A DNA stretch of 64,000 nt from Plasmodium brasilianum. Lineage: Eukaryota; Apicomplexa; Aconoidasida; Haemosporida; Plasmodiidae. Location: the NCBI RefSeq assembly GCF_023973825.1, contig NC_090127.1, positions 1,274,001-1,338,000 on the forward strand, read 5' to 3'. Below, piece by piece: positions 31,576-43,723 of this stretch. The notes beneath the pieces are model-generated. The model was not told where the DNA came from and ran no database searches. It saw nothing but the letters and a program-made list of their open reading frames with translations. The position numbers and the translations under genes are program-made. Numbering within the stretch: the first letter of the stretch is position 1; the number at the start of each line of letters is the position of its first letter.

Positions 31576-34500
31576 CTACTTTTTGTCCTTATAGGTGAAA
31601 AAATCATCGTAAATGTTGAAATAATAATTCATAATTCTGTTGATATTAAAAGGAAAGTTCACCCATTTTTTTTCTTTTAAATAAGACCACTGATACTCAG
31701 AAACTGAAAAAATATAAAGTAAATTATTTATGTACACTCATATGCACACACATGTGTGGACAAATATATATATATATATATATATATTTATTTATTTAAT
31801 GAAAAACCGTTTGGTATTTAGAAGTGCGTGTATATTTTCATTTATTTTATCCTCTCATTTTTTTATGCATACATTGAATACTCTGGACTGGTGAGTTGGA
31901 ATGCAAAAATTCTTCATCTTCCAAGTTCCAAATTATTTCCCTAAAAGAGGTAAAAAAAAATAAAATAAAATATATATATATACACAACGTGCAAATGATG
32001 CATGTATGTACGTTTGCATGAATGCCAGTACGAATATAAGTGCATGTGTATAGATATGTATTTTCGTTTGTTCATTTGTTCATGTATGAAATGCCCCTTT
32101 TTAACCTTCCTTTTTCCTCATCCTCCGTTTTTTCGCTCTCCGTTTGTTTCAACATTATATAAGGAATTAACTGATTGTGTATATCAATAGATAGTTCCCT
32201 TTCTTCTTGTTGTTCATCTGAATAAATAGCACCGTCAAGCGTATCTTTTTCTCTTTCCGAAGTTCTCAATGGTTTGTCTTTATCGTCATGCTGTATTTGT
32301 TCATTATATTCCTGCATTTGCGCACTTTCGTTTTGTAGGAGATCTCCTTCAACATTTTCCCTTCGATTAATATCGCTCTTTACTTCATTCTCAACTTCAC
32401 TCTCCACAGTTACACCTGTATCACATTTTTCCTTTATTATGTTATTCGAATTTGTTTCCCCTTTTTGCGTATTACCCTTTGTACCATTATCATCATTTCT
32501 ATATATATCTATAAGAGATAACAGCTGGTTCTTAATATTTGAGTCGTCAATTTTAAAATTACTATTTCTTTTTTTAATAACCTCTACAATATATGGCAGA
32601 TCATCATATATTTGAGATTTGTGATCAATAATATTTCTACCGTCCCTTTCTAATATTTTCATTGAAAGAGAAAATCTTCTATTATCATAATCTATATTAA
32701 TTATAATACCTTTTAATTTATCATTAATTTTGAATATATCATCTATGTTGTCTATTTTCTTTTTAGAGATTTCCGATATGTGAATTAGCCCAACTACATC
32801 TTCATATTTTACCATCAATCCATACTTAGATATGTGTATAATTTCAACTTCAATTAAATCATACATATTCATTTTTTTTAATTGTTCATTTTGTTCATAT
32901 AATAAATTTGAAAAACTTAATTTATTAATATCTGTGCACAGAACTTTAATTTTTTGATTAACTATAGTTTCATCAATTTTTTCATTTTCTTCTACTTTTA
33001 TTTTATATTTACTTGATAAGGCGGATATATGAATAAATGTATATATATCATTGTAAGAAACATTTATTCCGTTTTTTATAAGAGAAACAACATGTACATC
33101 AAAAGGTATGTCTTGAGTTTTATGTAAGAGTATTTTATTAAGATCATTAATTTTTTGTATATTTTTCAATGTTAACAATATCCTATCTGGATACATTTTG
33201 AATATTTCAAATATTAATTTATCATTAACTTTAAAAACGCTTTTAATATTGTCAATATTGTATGGCATTTGATCTACATGTAATTCCGCATAAAAGGCAT
33301 AATTTATATCAACATATGCAAAATTTTTCTCAATTTTAAAAATTTTACCAAATATTAACTTACCAACATATAACCTTTCGTCATTATTTAATGCTTCTTT
33401 ACTATCATAATTTAATATACTATATTTATTAAGAGTTATATTAATTTCTTTATCATATTTTTCATTTTCAATATAGTTATCAAATCCATATAAATTTGTT
33501 ATAAAATTGTTCGGTTTGTATATGTCGTATATTCTTTTTTGATAATTTCTTATTATATCCACAAGCACGTGTTTCTTCAATTTTTTATTGTTCTTTAGTC
33601 CTTTTAAAATGGTGCACTCCTTGTTGTTACTCATCGTGTTCACTGGTCTCATATTGTCTGCTTTACCGCTAATACAACTGGGAACAGTGGGCATGCTAAT
33701 AGTACTACCTAAAGATGTGTTGTCTTGAACTTTTTCTTCTTTTCCTTCCACGTGTGTAACGATATCCATATCGTTGTGAACATTTTTTGTATGCTCCTTC
33801 TCCTTTATTTTTGGGGTCTTATCTAACTTGTTATAGCAATTTTCCTTTTCAATCTTACTCTTTACTTTTTCTACTTGTTCGTTAAAATCATAAGCAAAAT
33901 TCCCATATTTAAAAAAATAATATTCTTCATAATGTTCATGCACAAATGTCAAGAAGTCATATTTATTTTTTTGCGGTTCTAATCTATTCCTTTTAATATG
34001 CATACTTTTAACATGCTTTTTGTATTCTTCATATAATTCATCTATGAAATATTGATCCCTTCTTATTAATTTTTCATTATTTATATTATTATGCAAAGTT
34101 ATAATAACCTTATTAAGATCTTTTAAAAAATCTTTATAGTTTTTTTCTACTCCTATTTTACCTTGCTTATTGTTTACATTCTTACAACTCTCCATATCGT
34201 TATATTCATTTCCCTCATTCAACTTTTTGTCACTACATTCTGCTGTTTCGTCGTCAATACCTCCCTCAATTTGCATATTGTTATTCTGTTGATCATTATC
34301 GCCATAGTTAGAGAACATCCTTTTGTTTATTGTTCCTTCATTTTCTTTTTCCTCATTTGATGATATGCTTATGTCTGAATTTGCATCCTGCTTGTTTGTA
34401 CTCTCTTGAACTTTTTTTTTCCCATTTTCACTTTTTTTCATATTATTAATTTTAATAGCTATACTTCTATATTTAATGAGAAAATTACGAATACGTGTCG

Positions 34501-35747
34501 GAATTTTATTCTTCTTTAATATTGTATCTACATCTTGTAGTATATTTCCCTGATTACTTTTAAAAGGTTCTGAATTTATGATTTTATCCATTTCTAATAA
34601 TAATTTTTTTTCATTTTTGTAATCTTTACTGTCATAAAAAACACCAAATAAATCCACTGTACTACTACAACTTACGATCGAAGGCTTATTTATTAAATCT
34701 GTATATAACATATCCTTTTCCTTTTTCGCTATTTCTAAATAATTTTTTTTTTCTTCTTCATCATTGTAATTCCTCTTAAATTTACTGTCTAAATAAATGT
34801 CTTTTAAAGAATCTTCAATAACATCATAAGCAATATCTAAAGCTTTATTCTTTTTTTTATGATCGTTTATTTTACTTATATGCTCAAAATTTTGTATATT
34901 ACATTCGTCCCTAAGTTTTTCTTTCATAATTTTTTCCGTATCCTTAATTTCCCCACTGAACTTTTTATAGTTATCCTTTTCTTCTATTTTTTTTTCTCTT
35001 AACTCTTTCTCCTCCTTCATTTTTTTCTCTCTTTCGACAGTTTCAGGGAAGTATACGTTCAGTAAGTCTTTGTACGAATATTCCTGCATGAGTAGAGGTG
35101 AGGGGGAGAGGCGGTAAGTTAAATACCCATATATAAACAGCGGGCACAAATACATGCCCCCATACAAACATATATACACACGTACACACATGCATATATG
35201 AACATATAGGAATTTGGAAACGTAAGCACATATACATATATATATACATGATTGTATTCATGTATGTATGTGTGCACATACTTCTGATGTAAAGAAAAGT
35301 AATTAGCTTGTTACAAAAAAGAGAAAAATACCTCATCGGCTAAATCTTTTAAGCACGGTGCAATATCCTTGTAAATATGGGGAATATAACTTTCAGTATC
35401 TTCATCTTTGCTATTACGCAGTCGGAAATTGATATTTTGTTTTCTCTTTTTAAACTTATCTGTCTTATAGTATATCTAATGAAAAATGAAAATAGTACTT
35501 GAATGTTACAGTGTAAACAATAGTTTATTTTTTTATATTGTCATAATGCATAATCATTATTTTGGTACGCTTCGTTCGTTTGTCGCATGTGTTGCATATT
35601 TGCGTTAGTCGTTGTTGATTGCTTTTCTTTCTTTTTCTCTTATGTTTAAAATTTTACGTAATTGATAACAGTTCGGTTCCGTTTTAGGTAAGCAGACGCA
35701 TTAAATATAGGAAACCCCAACAGCAAACACAAATTTATAAAAATCAT
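31576..35747 (-). CDS. S1-domain RNA-binding protein with signal peptide (5 exons), probably apicoplast
   Basis: Exons on the minus strand: 35747-35658, 35475-35332, 35083-32106, 31940-31873, 31703-31576; total 3408 nt, 1135 aa, with all phases agreeing. Exon 1 encodes a signal peptide (MIFINLCLLLGFPIFNASA), followed by a Lys/Arg/Asn-rich stretch, the apicoplast import pattern. Residues ~80-150 are a Lys/Glu coiled-coil-like region. Three S1 (OB-fold) domains follow at about 648-720, 735-800 and 818-890; the third is the clearest (DLIEVEIIHISKYGLMVKYE, VVGLIHISEISKK). S1 repeats bind single-stranded RNA, as in ribosomal protein S1 and plastid S1-like factors; a role in apicoplast translation or RNA handling is inference. 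The last 42 residues (EYQWSYLKEKKWVNFPFNIN...) resemble a WWE domain. The long in-frame Met further upstream of exon 3 (35191) is intronic. Confidence 0.8.
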
Positions 35748-36311
35748 TGTTACATTTTTAATTTAGGAGATTAATTGAAAAAAAAAAAGAATAAGCTATT
35801 GCTTTTACACTCACAGACTGTGGAATTGCTGTATTACTCCATTAAAAAAAAAAAAAAAAAAGAGATAAAAAGTAAATCAAGCATCCATTTTGTAAGAGTA
35901 TAATACATAAAAAAAATTTAAAACATAAAAAAAGAAAAAAGCTGTTAGTATATAATAAACATTAAACATTAAACCTTAGTAGAAATACACTTTTTTTAAA
36001 ACATTTTTATAAAAAATTTTTGCGGAACATCTTGCGAAATCAATGTTTCATGATTAAAAAAAAAAGAAAAAAATTAAACACATGCCGAAATGTTATCTTA
36101 TTCATTTTACGCGTACTTCTTTATATTACTTCACTTTACATTTACTTGTACTAGCTTATGTAAAAAGAGTGTAATGCAAATGTAAAGAGTAATGGAAAAT
36201 TATTTTATTTTATTTTATTTTTTTCTTTAAAATTCCCCACTTATTATATGATCCTAGTGGGTCTCGTTATGAAGGAGAGAAGGTTCCTCGTCGCTAGAAA
36301 AAGAACATATA

Positions 36312-36358
<47 letters not shown>

Positions 36359-36473
36359 GCGTATGTATGCATTTATATATGCATCCACATTTATACGCGT
36401 ATACAGTGATATATGTATGTATACCCGTACAACATTTTCCTTTTTACGGAACAGTGACAAGGCAAAATGGCAA
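35748..36473. promoter_or_regulatory. Short divergent promoter region
   Basis: About 0.7 kb separates the S1-protein start (-) and the basic helical protein start (+). It contains several poly-A tracts and (AT)n at about 36315-36355. Both promoters should lie here. Confidence 0.5.
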
Positions 36474-38039
36474 ATGACAAAAATGGGAAAATATCTATGT
36501 AACCACTTGATAAGAAGAAAGGCACAACCACAATCAAAAAAGAGCTGCTTCAGAGGCAGTAGAGATATAGCTTCAGGTAGCCATAAAAATAAGGAATATT
36601 ATGAAAGAAAAAGTATAAATTTATGCACAGCTTTCAATAATAATGTAAATATAAGACATGAACGACTGGATAGTAATTGTTATATATATAGCATAAACTC
36701 AACCATTTTCAAACTTTTAAAACATGTTCATAAATTGAATAAAAAATTTAAAAAATATAAAAGAGATATGATAAATATGAATGATACTGTAATGATAGAT
36801 AAGGGAAATTACCATATGAAGAACGAAATTGAACAAATATTTATGTGTTACGTTTCTATATATAATAATATAAAGAAAAATTTATTTTTAAGGGTAACTT
36901 TGGAAATATTAAATTCTCCCGTATTATATAAAAAAATAACTGATAATAAAAATTTTTATGAAGAATTACTTTATGAAATAATTAAATGTGCAAATGAAAA
37001 TGGTATGGACAAAAAATATATTATTTATGAATATTTGATAAAAATTGTATCAACATTTTTAAAAAATAAGAACTTTTTGAATGAAATATTTCAAAGAATA
37101 TTTTTTTTACAAGTGATAAAAATTTTAAATAAAGAACAAAATATAAATCATTTTGCTATTAGCAATTTTACTTTTTTACTTTCCTGTATTTCATTTTATA
37201 AAAGAAATCTAAAAACAGACAAATATTTTTATACTAAGGAATCACAAAATCATTACCCTTTATTATTATATCACATATCACCTGATAATAAATTTTTTAT
37301 TTTGCATGAGAAAAAACAACTCCTACAAAATTGCATACCTATGATTTTAGAAATTTTTACGAAAATGGAAAGTTACAACTGTTTTAGCGAAATCGATATT
37401 TGTAATATTTTCGACTTCTTGCATGAATTTAAACAATATCACAGAATAAAAGAAATAATATGTTCAGACATACACAAATACTTTACTACATCAAGTGCCG
37501 TAAAACACTTATGTTTCTTTTTATACCTTTTAGCTTCCAGCAGAAATACTGATAACAATTCTACCATTCGTACGGAAGTATATAATTATATATATAATAT
37601 TATATTTTTAAAGAGAAACCACTTGACAGATCTTAAAAATATAAACTTATTTTTGCTAAGCGTAGTAGTAAATCATAAAGCTGATTATAAGAAGTACAAT
37701 AAAAACATCGAACTAACCAAAAACGAACAATACAAGAATATTTTCTCGATTAAACATAAGGAAAAAATAGATCACACCAAAAAAAAATTCAACAAAAAAT
37801 TTGAATTATGCTTAAAACTAAGACACAGGTTTATTAAGAAACAGAAACAGCGAAAGGAAAAAATTATGTACTTTTTTATTAAACAATGTTTTATGAAGCT
37901 CATAGAAAAAAGTAAATTAGATAGTAAATATGTAAAAACTTTTTATCGATACTTTTTGTTTTACCACATAAAAAAAAATTGCACTCGAAAAAAAAATTAT
38001 TTATCACCCCTAACAATTGTAAGAAATTTAGAACTGTAA
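36474..38039 (+). CDS. Conserved-looking basic helical protein of unknown function
   Basis: The frame encodes 521 aa from ATG 36474. The frame is open upstream to 36357 but that part crosses (AT)n and TATGTATGCA filler, so I set the start at MTKMGKYLCNHLIRRK. The N-terminus is Arg/Lys-rich with few acidic residues (possible mitochondrial targeting). The body is a run of predicted amphipathic helices (e.g. LLYEIIKCANENGMDKKYII, FAISNFTFLLSCISFYKR). The C-terminus is strongly basic (RHRFIKKQKQRKEKI). The helical-repeat plus basic-tail layout is reminiscent of organellar RNA-processing proteins of the RAP/OPR type, but I see no RAP motif. No function is assigned. Confidence 0.72.
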   Translation: MTKMGKYLCNHLIRRKAQPQSKKSCFRGSRDIASGSHKNKEYYERKSINLCTAFNNNVNIRHERLDSNCYIYSINSTIFKLLKHVHKLNKKFKKYKRDMINMNDTVMIDKGNYHMKNEIEQIFMCYVSIYNNIKKNLFLRVTLEILNSPVLYKKITDNKNFYEELLYEIIKCANENGMDKKYIIYEYLIKIVSTFLKNKNFLNEIFQRIFFLQVIKILNKEQNINHFAISNFTFLLSCISFYKRNLKTDKYFYTKESQNHYPLLLYHISPDNKFFILHEKKQLLQNCIPMILEIFTKMESYNCFSEIDICNIFDFLHEFKQYHRIKEIICSDIHKYFTTSSAVKHLCFFLYLLASSRNTDNNSTIRTEVYNYIYNIIFLKRNHLTDLKNINLFLLSVVVNHKADYKKYNKNIELTKNEQYKNIFSIKHKEKIDHTKKKFNKKFELCLKLRHRFIKKQKQRKEKIMYFFIKQCFMKLIEKSKLDSKYVKTFYRYFLFYHIKKNCTRKKNYLSPLTIVRNLEL

Positions 38040-38138
38040 AAAGGGAAATCATAAAATAAGAAGAAATAGCGACAGCTTAGTAAATTTTTTGTATAAGGTA
38101 CTCAAAATATTAGCATGATACTAACATGCATTGTGTAC

Positions 38139-38909
38139 TTAAAAATATTTACACACAGCAAAGTTTACAATATATATAGGGTTGTATCTAATGGTTCTTA
38201 TCATATAGTAATATACCTTAAAATAGTGTTTATCATACAGTAAAAAAAATTTAGTACACAGTACGCACAAATGTGTAGCACTTCCTATATGTAAACAGTT
38301 TTTAGTACGCAAGTATGTGCATTTATAGAATGACTTTGAGTTATTATTTACTAAGTGCGAATGTTCATAAATTTCGTTTGAGTCTTTATTATAGAAATAT
38401 GCGTTTTTATTAAATACGTTAGAGCTTTTGTTAAATACGTTAGAGCTTTTGTTAAATACGTTAGAGCTTTTGTTAAATACGTTAGAGCTTTTGTTAAATA
38501 CGTTAGAGCTTTTGTTAAATACGTTAGAGCTTTTGTTAAATACGTTAGAGCTTTTGTTAAATACGTTAGAGCTTTTGTTAAATACGTTAGAGCTTTTGTT
38601 AAATACGTTAGAGCTTTTGTTAAATACGTTAGAGCTTTTATTAAATACGTTAGAGCTTTCATTAAATACATTTGAGCTTTCATTAAATACGTTTGAGCTT
38701 TCATTAAATACGTTTGAGCTTTCATTAAATACGTTTGAGTTTTTATTAAATATTTTTAAGTTTTTATTATATAAATTTGAGTAAATATTGAATAAATACT
38801 TGTTATTACACAATAATATAGTTCGTATTATGCAGTACATAGCGTTTGTTACTAAGCACATAACATATAAATCATATACCAAATAGTAAGTCGCTTTATT
38901 ATATAGCAT
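38139..38909 (-). other. Open frame across a minisatellite (256 codons), doubtful gene
   Basis: The minus-strand frame encodes about 16 heptads of SSNVFNK/ESSNVFN flanked by Tyr/Asn/Cys-rich sequence. The same DNA is also open in other frames: heptad NTLELLL on the plus strand and LTKALTY on the minus strand. Openness therefore follows from a 21-bp unit lacking stops, not from selection on one protein. It sits in a convergent 3' region. Kept as a possible but unproven gene. Confidence 0.2.
38408..38760. repeat. 21-bp minisatellite, about 16 copies
   Basis: The unit is TTAAATACGTTAGAGCTTTT plus G. The left ~11 copies are nearly identical. The right copies drift in an ordered way (GTTAGAGC to GTTTGAGC, and TTTTG to TTTCA), which suggests expansion from the left side. 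Confidence 0.95.
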
Positions 38910-39820
38910 ATAGTACTATACTATGTGACACATAGCAATTTACCAAGTAATACATAGCAGTACACTATGTAACAAATAACAATATACTACGTAGGAGAGA
39001 GTATATATTACTCAGTGAACACCTTATTTCGAATAATATTTATCACATTCAGTAACATATAAATATACAACGTATGAGTACAAAAAATATATATGACAAT
39101 AAAAACTTTATGTTATCATTTAAATGCAAGAAGGTCAAAATGAGAAGAAGTTGAGTACGCAATGACAAAAGGGAGAAATATACATTTTACAAAATGTAAT
39201 GTTATTGCTATAATTAAAAATTGAAGAAGGAAATAATAATAGAAATCAAAAAAACCATGTGTGTGCATATTTACAAACATATTTTATATACACCTTTTTG
39301 AGCTAAAAAAAAAGAAATTACAAAATTTACAGAAATTGCAAAATTTACAAATATTATAGAGGGAGCTCCTTAAATATTGAATGAAGCATTAAAGAAGTCT
39401 CAAAATTTAGGTACTTTTAAATATATGTTATAAACGTTCCGTAAATAGATAAACCTCACTGTAAACGAAATGAAGTATATTATTTTTAAATAAAAAAACG
39501 TCATATATTTTTAGCTAAAAAAGTATGTTATTTTAAAAAAAAAAGTTCATATTTTTCTAGGCAAAAAAGGGTGCAATTTTTAAATAAAAGATAGTATATA
39601 TTTTTTTAAGCAAAAAAGTACACATGTTATAAAAATAAATAGTTCATATTTTTTTAGCAAAAAAGGTTTGCTATTTATCGGGTAAAAGAATGTTCCGTTT
39701 TATTCATTACAAAAAACGAAGCAACACTGTGCCTGTCGGAAAATTTACTATATATATTATGAAACACAAATTTGGGTAATCTAACTCCCTGTAGAATTTG
39801 TTAAATTCCTTTACGTTAAA
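38910..39820. other. Convergent intergenic region with degenerate repeats
   Basis: At 38910-39010 there are imperfect repeats of ACTATGTGACACATAGCAAT type. At 39490-39680 there are about four degenerate ~55-60-bp copies with core CATATTTTTTTAGCAAAAAA. No gene is seen. Confidence 0.55.
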
Positions 39821-40951
39821 TCATTTTAAGCATTTTTCATTCACATAATTTTGAATGAATGATATGTAATTATGTTCTTCAAAATTTTGATGTGAATTCT
39901 GCTCTATGTGGGTTATGCAGAATTGTGGAGTTAGTTGAAAATGGGACTTTAATTGATCATACACATAATTAAAAGATACGGTAAAGTGAATTGATATAGT
40001 TTCTTTATTTTTGTTTGTATATTTTAATTTATAATACGCATTTTTTTTCAATTCATCATGTATTGTAAAATAAATATTATAATAAAGCATATAATTTTTT
40101 AGTAGATAATCCTGAACATATAAGTAGTTATATTTATAAATATCATGGGAATAGTTAATTTTTTTAGTATATAATAAATATAGTTCATTATTAATGGTAT
40201 ATATATTTTCTAACAAATCTAACTGAACATTCATTTCATAATTTTCATGTTCTTTTAAAAAAGGTGTAAACGTTTTATTATTATAATTTATATATTCGAA
40301 AACTTTATTCATTTGTCTATTGATGTCATATATATGTGTATTTGACAACCTTAAAAAGAAGAGAGGAGTTAATTCATTTATGTTGAAATAGTAAGGAGTT
40401 AAAATTTTTTTTTTTTCTTTATTCATTATATTAATTAGTTTGAAGGTATTTACTTTTTTATTTTCACAAATATAAATATCATTATAAACATTTTTTATAT
40501 TGTTAATTTCGAATATCCGATGGATATTTGCGAACATAGGTGATAACCCGCTTTTGTTGTTTACATAATTAAAATTATACAAAGAGTCATCATTTTGTAA
40601 GTCAGTATTATTAAAAGTATGTAATAAATTAATCGGATTTAAGTAGTAAAATTTGTTATTTAATTTATAGTAACCTTCTAACCGAGATCCGTCATCTGTT
40701 AAATGTTCTTTATTATTGTGAACGCTCATATTTTGGTTAAGCTTAGGAACAAATGTGCAGTTGTCTTTTTTGCTGTCATTCGTGATATGACGGTCCAAGT
40801 TGCCAACACTACAGTTGATGCTGTAGTTATTATTATTACATATAATATTATTATTATTATTACATATAATATTATTATTATTATTATTACATATAACATT
40901 ATTATTATTATTATTACATATAACATTATTATTATTATTATTACATATAAC

Positions 40952-40985
<34 letters not shown>

Positions 40986-43492
40986 ACTTTATTATTATTA
41001 TTATATATAACTTTATTATTATTATTATTTTTTTTAGCATTATCATAATTGCCTTTAATATCATCCTCATTATCAACACTATCACTTTTAATATTACCAT
41101 TATGGTTACTCGTTTTCCTGCTCCTCATTAGCTGAAGAAGATTTTCTTTCGAGTTAAATAATATGAAAAATGAATAAAATAAATATTCGCTGACGATACT
41201 TTTAACATAAAAAAAACACATGCCATCATTGCGTATGCTAACTTTTATGATATTGTCAATTTTGTTACATGTATTAAAATAATTTTTTATATTATCGGGA
41301 AAAATATTGCGTAAATTACTAATTTCTTTAATCTCGTTGGAGCATAATAAATTTTCTCTGCACCACCATTGCCATTTTTCTCCTTCACCATGATATGCCT
41401 TCATTGGGTTATCACAGTTGAACTTTCTTGTGGTAGAGTTAGTCGGAGCACTAGTACAATGACAGTTACTACTCCCACTTGTATACTTGTTGCTGCAGTT
41501 ATTAGTACCTGTACATTTGTTGTAACCATCTTTTAAATCAGCTGCAGAAAAACAATTATCATGCAGAATATTGTAATCATTGCACCAATCCATGTTAGCT
41601 AATTTTTTTTGGTTATCATATAACCCATGCTTACTTATGCATATGACATAGAGTAACGTCAAATAATAAGATTTCTCATTAACGAATTCTACATTTTCGA
41701 AATTTTTGTAACAACTTTGTGGGATTAAAAATTCAATAGTATCACCTTTTACTTTTATAGTAGAATTATGTGTATCATCCAGTATATTTTTTTTAAAACA
41801 GTTTTTTAATTTAACATATATATCATTTAATTGATTAATATAAGACTCTTCACAAGTATTGTTATATTTTATGTCTTCCATTTCGGAAATTCCTTGCGGT
41901 GATGATGCAACTACATTTTTAATTTTATCTTTGACAAACAAATGATAATAAAAAAAATAAGAAACACATAATGGATATAAAAAGCATATGTTGAAATCAT
42001 CATAAATATTAAATAGTTGCGATAGATAAATATATTCATAAGTTAAATGATAGTTTTTATCATTTTTATTAGCATCACCATTTTTATCATTTGTATTGTC
42101 TTTTCTGCTACTTTCGTTAATATACCTGTGATAAGGCACCATTATATAATAATGAGCAGAAAAACAAAGACCACTGCCATTTAATATTATGTAATTATTT
42201 TCATCAAATTGATTGTTGCGTATATCAAGTATTTTTATTTCTTGTGTTAAGAAATTAATGTAAAGAAAATCATTGATTTTCATAAAATTTTCATCAAAAT
42301 TATGCTCTTTTTTTTTATTTAAGACGATGTCATTTAGTATTTCTTTTAATTCGTTTTCCTCACAGAAGTGCCATCTTATATGTAATAATTTTTCACAACT
42401 CCAAGTAACTTTTAAGTTTTCGGAATATATACCATCTTCAATGAATTTATGATTAATATAAGGATATACACTAAACATGTTATATATATGTATAAATGTT
42501 TTTATTTTATCTTTTAAGAAAGATGGATATTTGTGAATGTAAAACTGAAAGTATTGCACTTCTTTGTTACTTTCATCCTTTTTATTATTAAATCCGTCTG
42601 CACTACAATTACCATCTTTTTTATTATTGACTAGCTTTATTTTTTCTTTATATAAATATTCATAAATATCATTATCTACATTAAAAGACATCATTTTTTT
42701 CTTTTCTTCATTATGTTGAAATAAATTGGTATTAATTTTATTATATATGTAATTTTTATTTTCATATATACATATATTTTTATGCCCATAGAATTTTATT
42801 ACACTTATGTCATTAAATAAACATTCAGCTCTATTATCATGATAAATATGAAAAATTTTTATTTCATTTTTATCATAGTTATTATTTAAATTATTATGTA
42901 TTATTTGTTGCAAGCAATAAAAATCGTTTTTTCTTTTCGTTTCTCTATTATTATAAATAGTTTTATTTTTTACACAATCCCTGTTCATAACTTCTTCCTG
43001 GTTGATGTTACTATAACAGGAGTTCGGTAAATGCACAACATCGCTCAGCTTATAATTTGATACATCACTCGGCTCAATATTTGATACATTTCTTTCCGTA
43101 CAATTTAACATATCACTTGATATATTATTTTCATATTCATATTTTATGCATGCAGGATACATATCATAGTCGTTTTTTCCTTTGTGCTTATTACATTTTA
43201 TATGTGCATGGAGAGTGCTTTTTTCATGTGACCTATTTGCACATTTGAAATGTTCAAAATTTTCTTTTTTGTTGCATAAACCTAAGTAATTCAAAGCATT
43301 TCTTTTAGTAAGATTATTCAAAATATCACGTTGGACATTATCAACGTCAACGTTATCGAAATTTTTTTTTTCTTTTTCTTCATTTTTAAAGTCCACATTG
43401 GAATTAACGGATAAATCAAAAAACGAATTTTCACCTGATGCAGTAGATAAGTCGTTATTTTCAACAATATGAAAAAATTGATTTTTTTTCAT
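39821..43492 (-). CDS. Large Asn-rich protein of unknown function
   Basis: A single exon encodes 1223 aa starting MKKNQFFHIVENNDLSTASG. It is not recognised. Globular segments with Trp/Phe/Cys-containing blocks (e.g. NLKVTWSCEKLLHIRWHFCE, NYIILNGSGLCFSAHYYIMV, DGMCFFYVKSIVSEYLFYSF) alternate with low-complexity inserts. An Asn tract interrupted by Val/Ile-Ile-Cys (VICNNNNNN units) covers about residues 825-895, encoded by a TTA/ATT microsatellite at 40820-41030. There is no signal peptide or transmembrane helix. A Cys-rich Ser/Thr stretch lies just before (CSNKYTSGSSNCHCTSAPTN). The C-terminal 250 residues are Tyr/Asn-rich without the repeat and look folded. Likely a Plasmodium-conserved protein with species-variable inserts. 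Confidence 0.8.
40820..41030. repeat. In-frame TTA/ATT trinucleotide microsatellite
   Basis: A trinucleotide array interrupted by ACATATAA blocks encodes an Asn tract in the minus-strand gene. The interruptions form a higher-order unit of about 27-30 bp, producing VICNNNNNN-type repeats. Confidence 0.9.
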
Positions 43493-43686
43493 TTTTTAAA
43501 CTACCCTTTCTATATTTGCATAGCACTTTTTATAATATTATAGTCTATATATTTCATTTCACTTATTTTTGTTATTTCCTTTGTTTGCGTACAGATATAT
43601 GTAAAAATATGGACGTCTTGTATTTAAAATGGTAATATGTTATTATAAATATGAATTTTATTTTGTTTTTGTTTTTGCTTTTTTCC

Positions 43687-43723
<37 letters not shown>

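Noticed and set aside
38408..38760. Possible CRISPR array
   Set aside because: Units are head-to-tail without unique spacers, and the genome is eukaryotic; it is a minisatellite.
40703..41131. Ile/Thr/Asn-rich frames on the opposite strand and another frame of the large Asn-rich gene
   Set aside because: Shadows of the TTA/ATT microsatellite.
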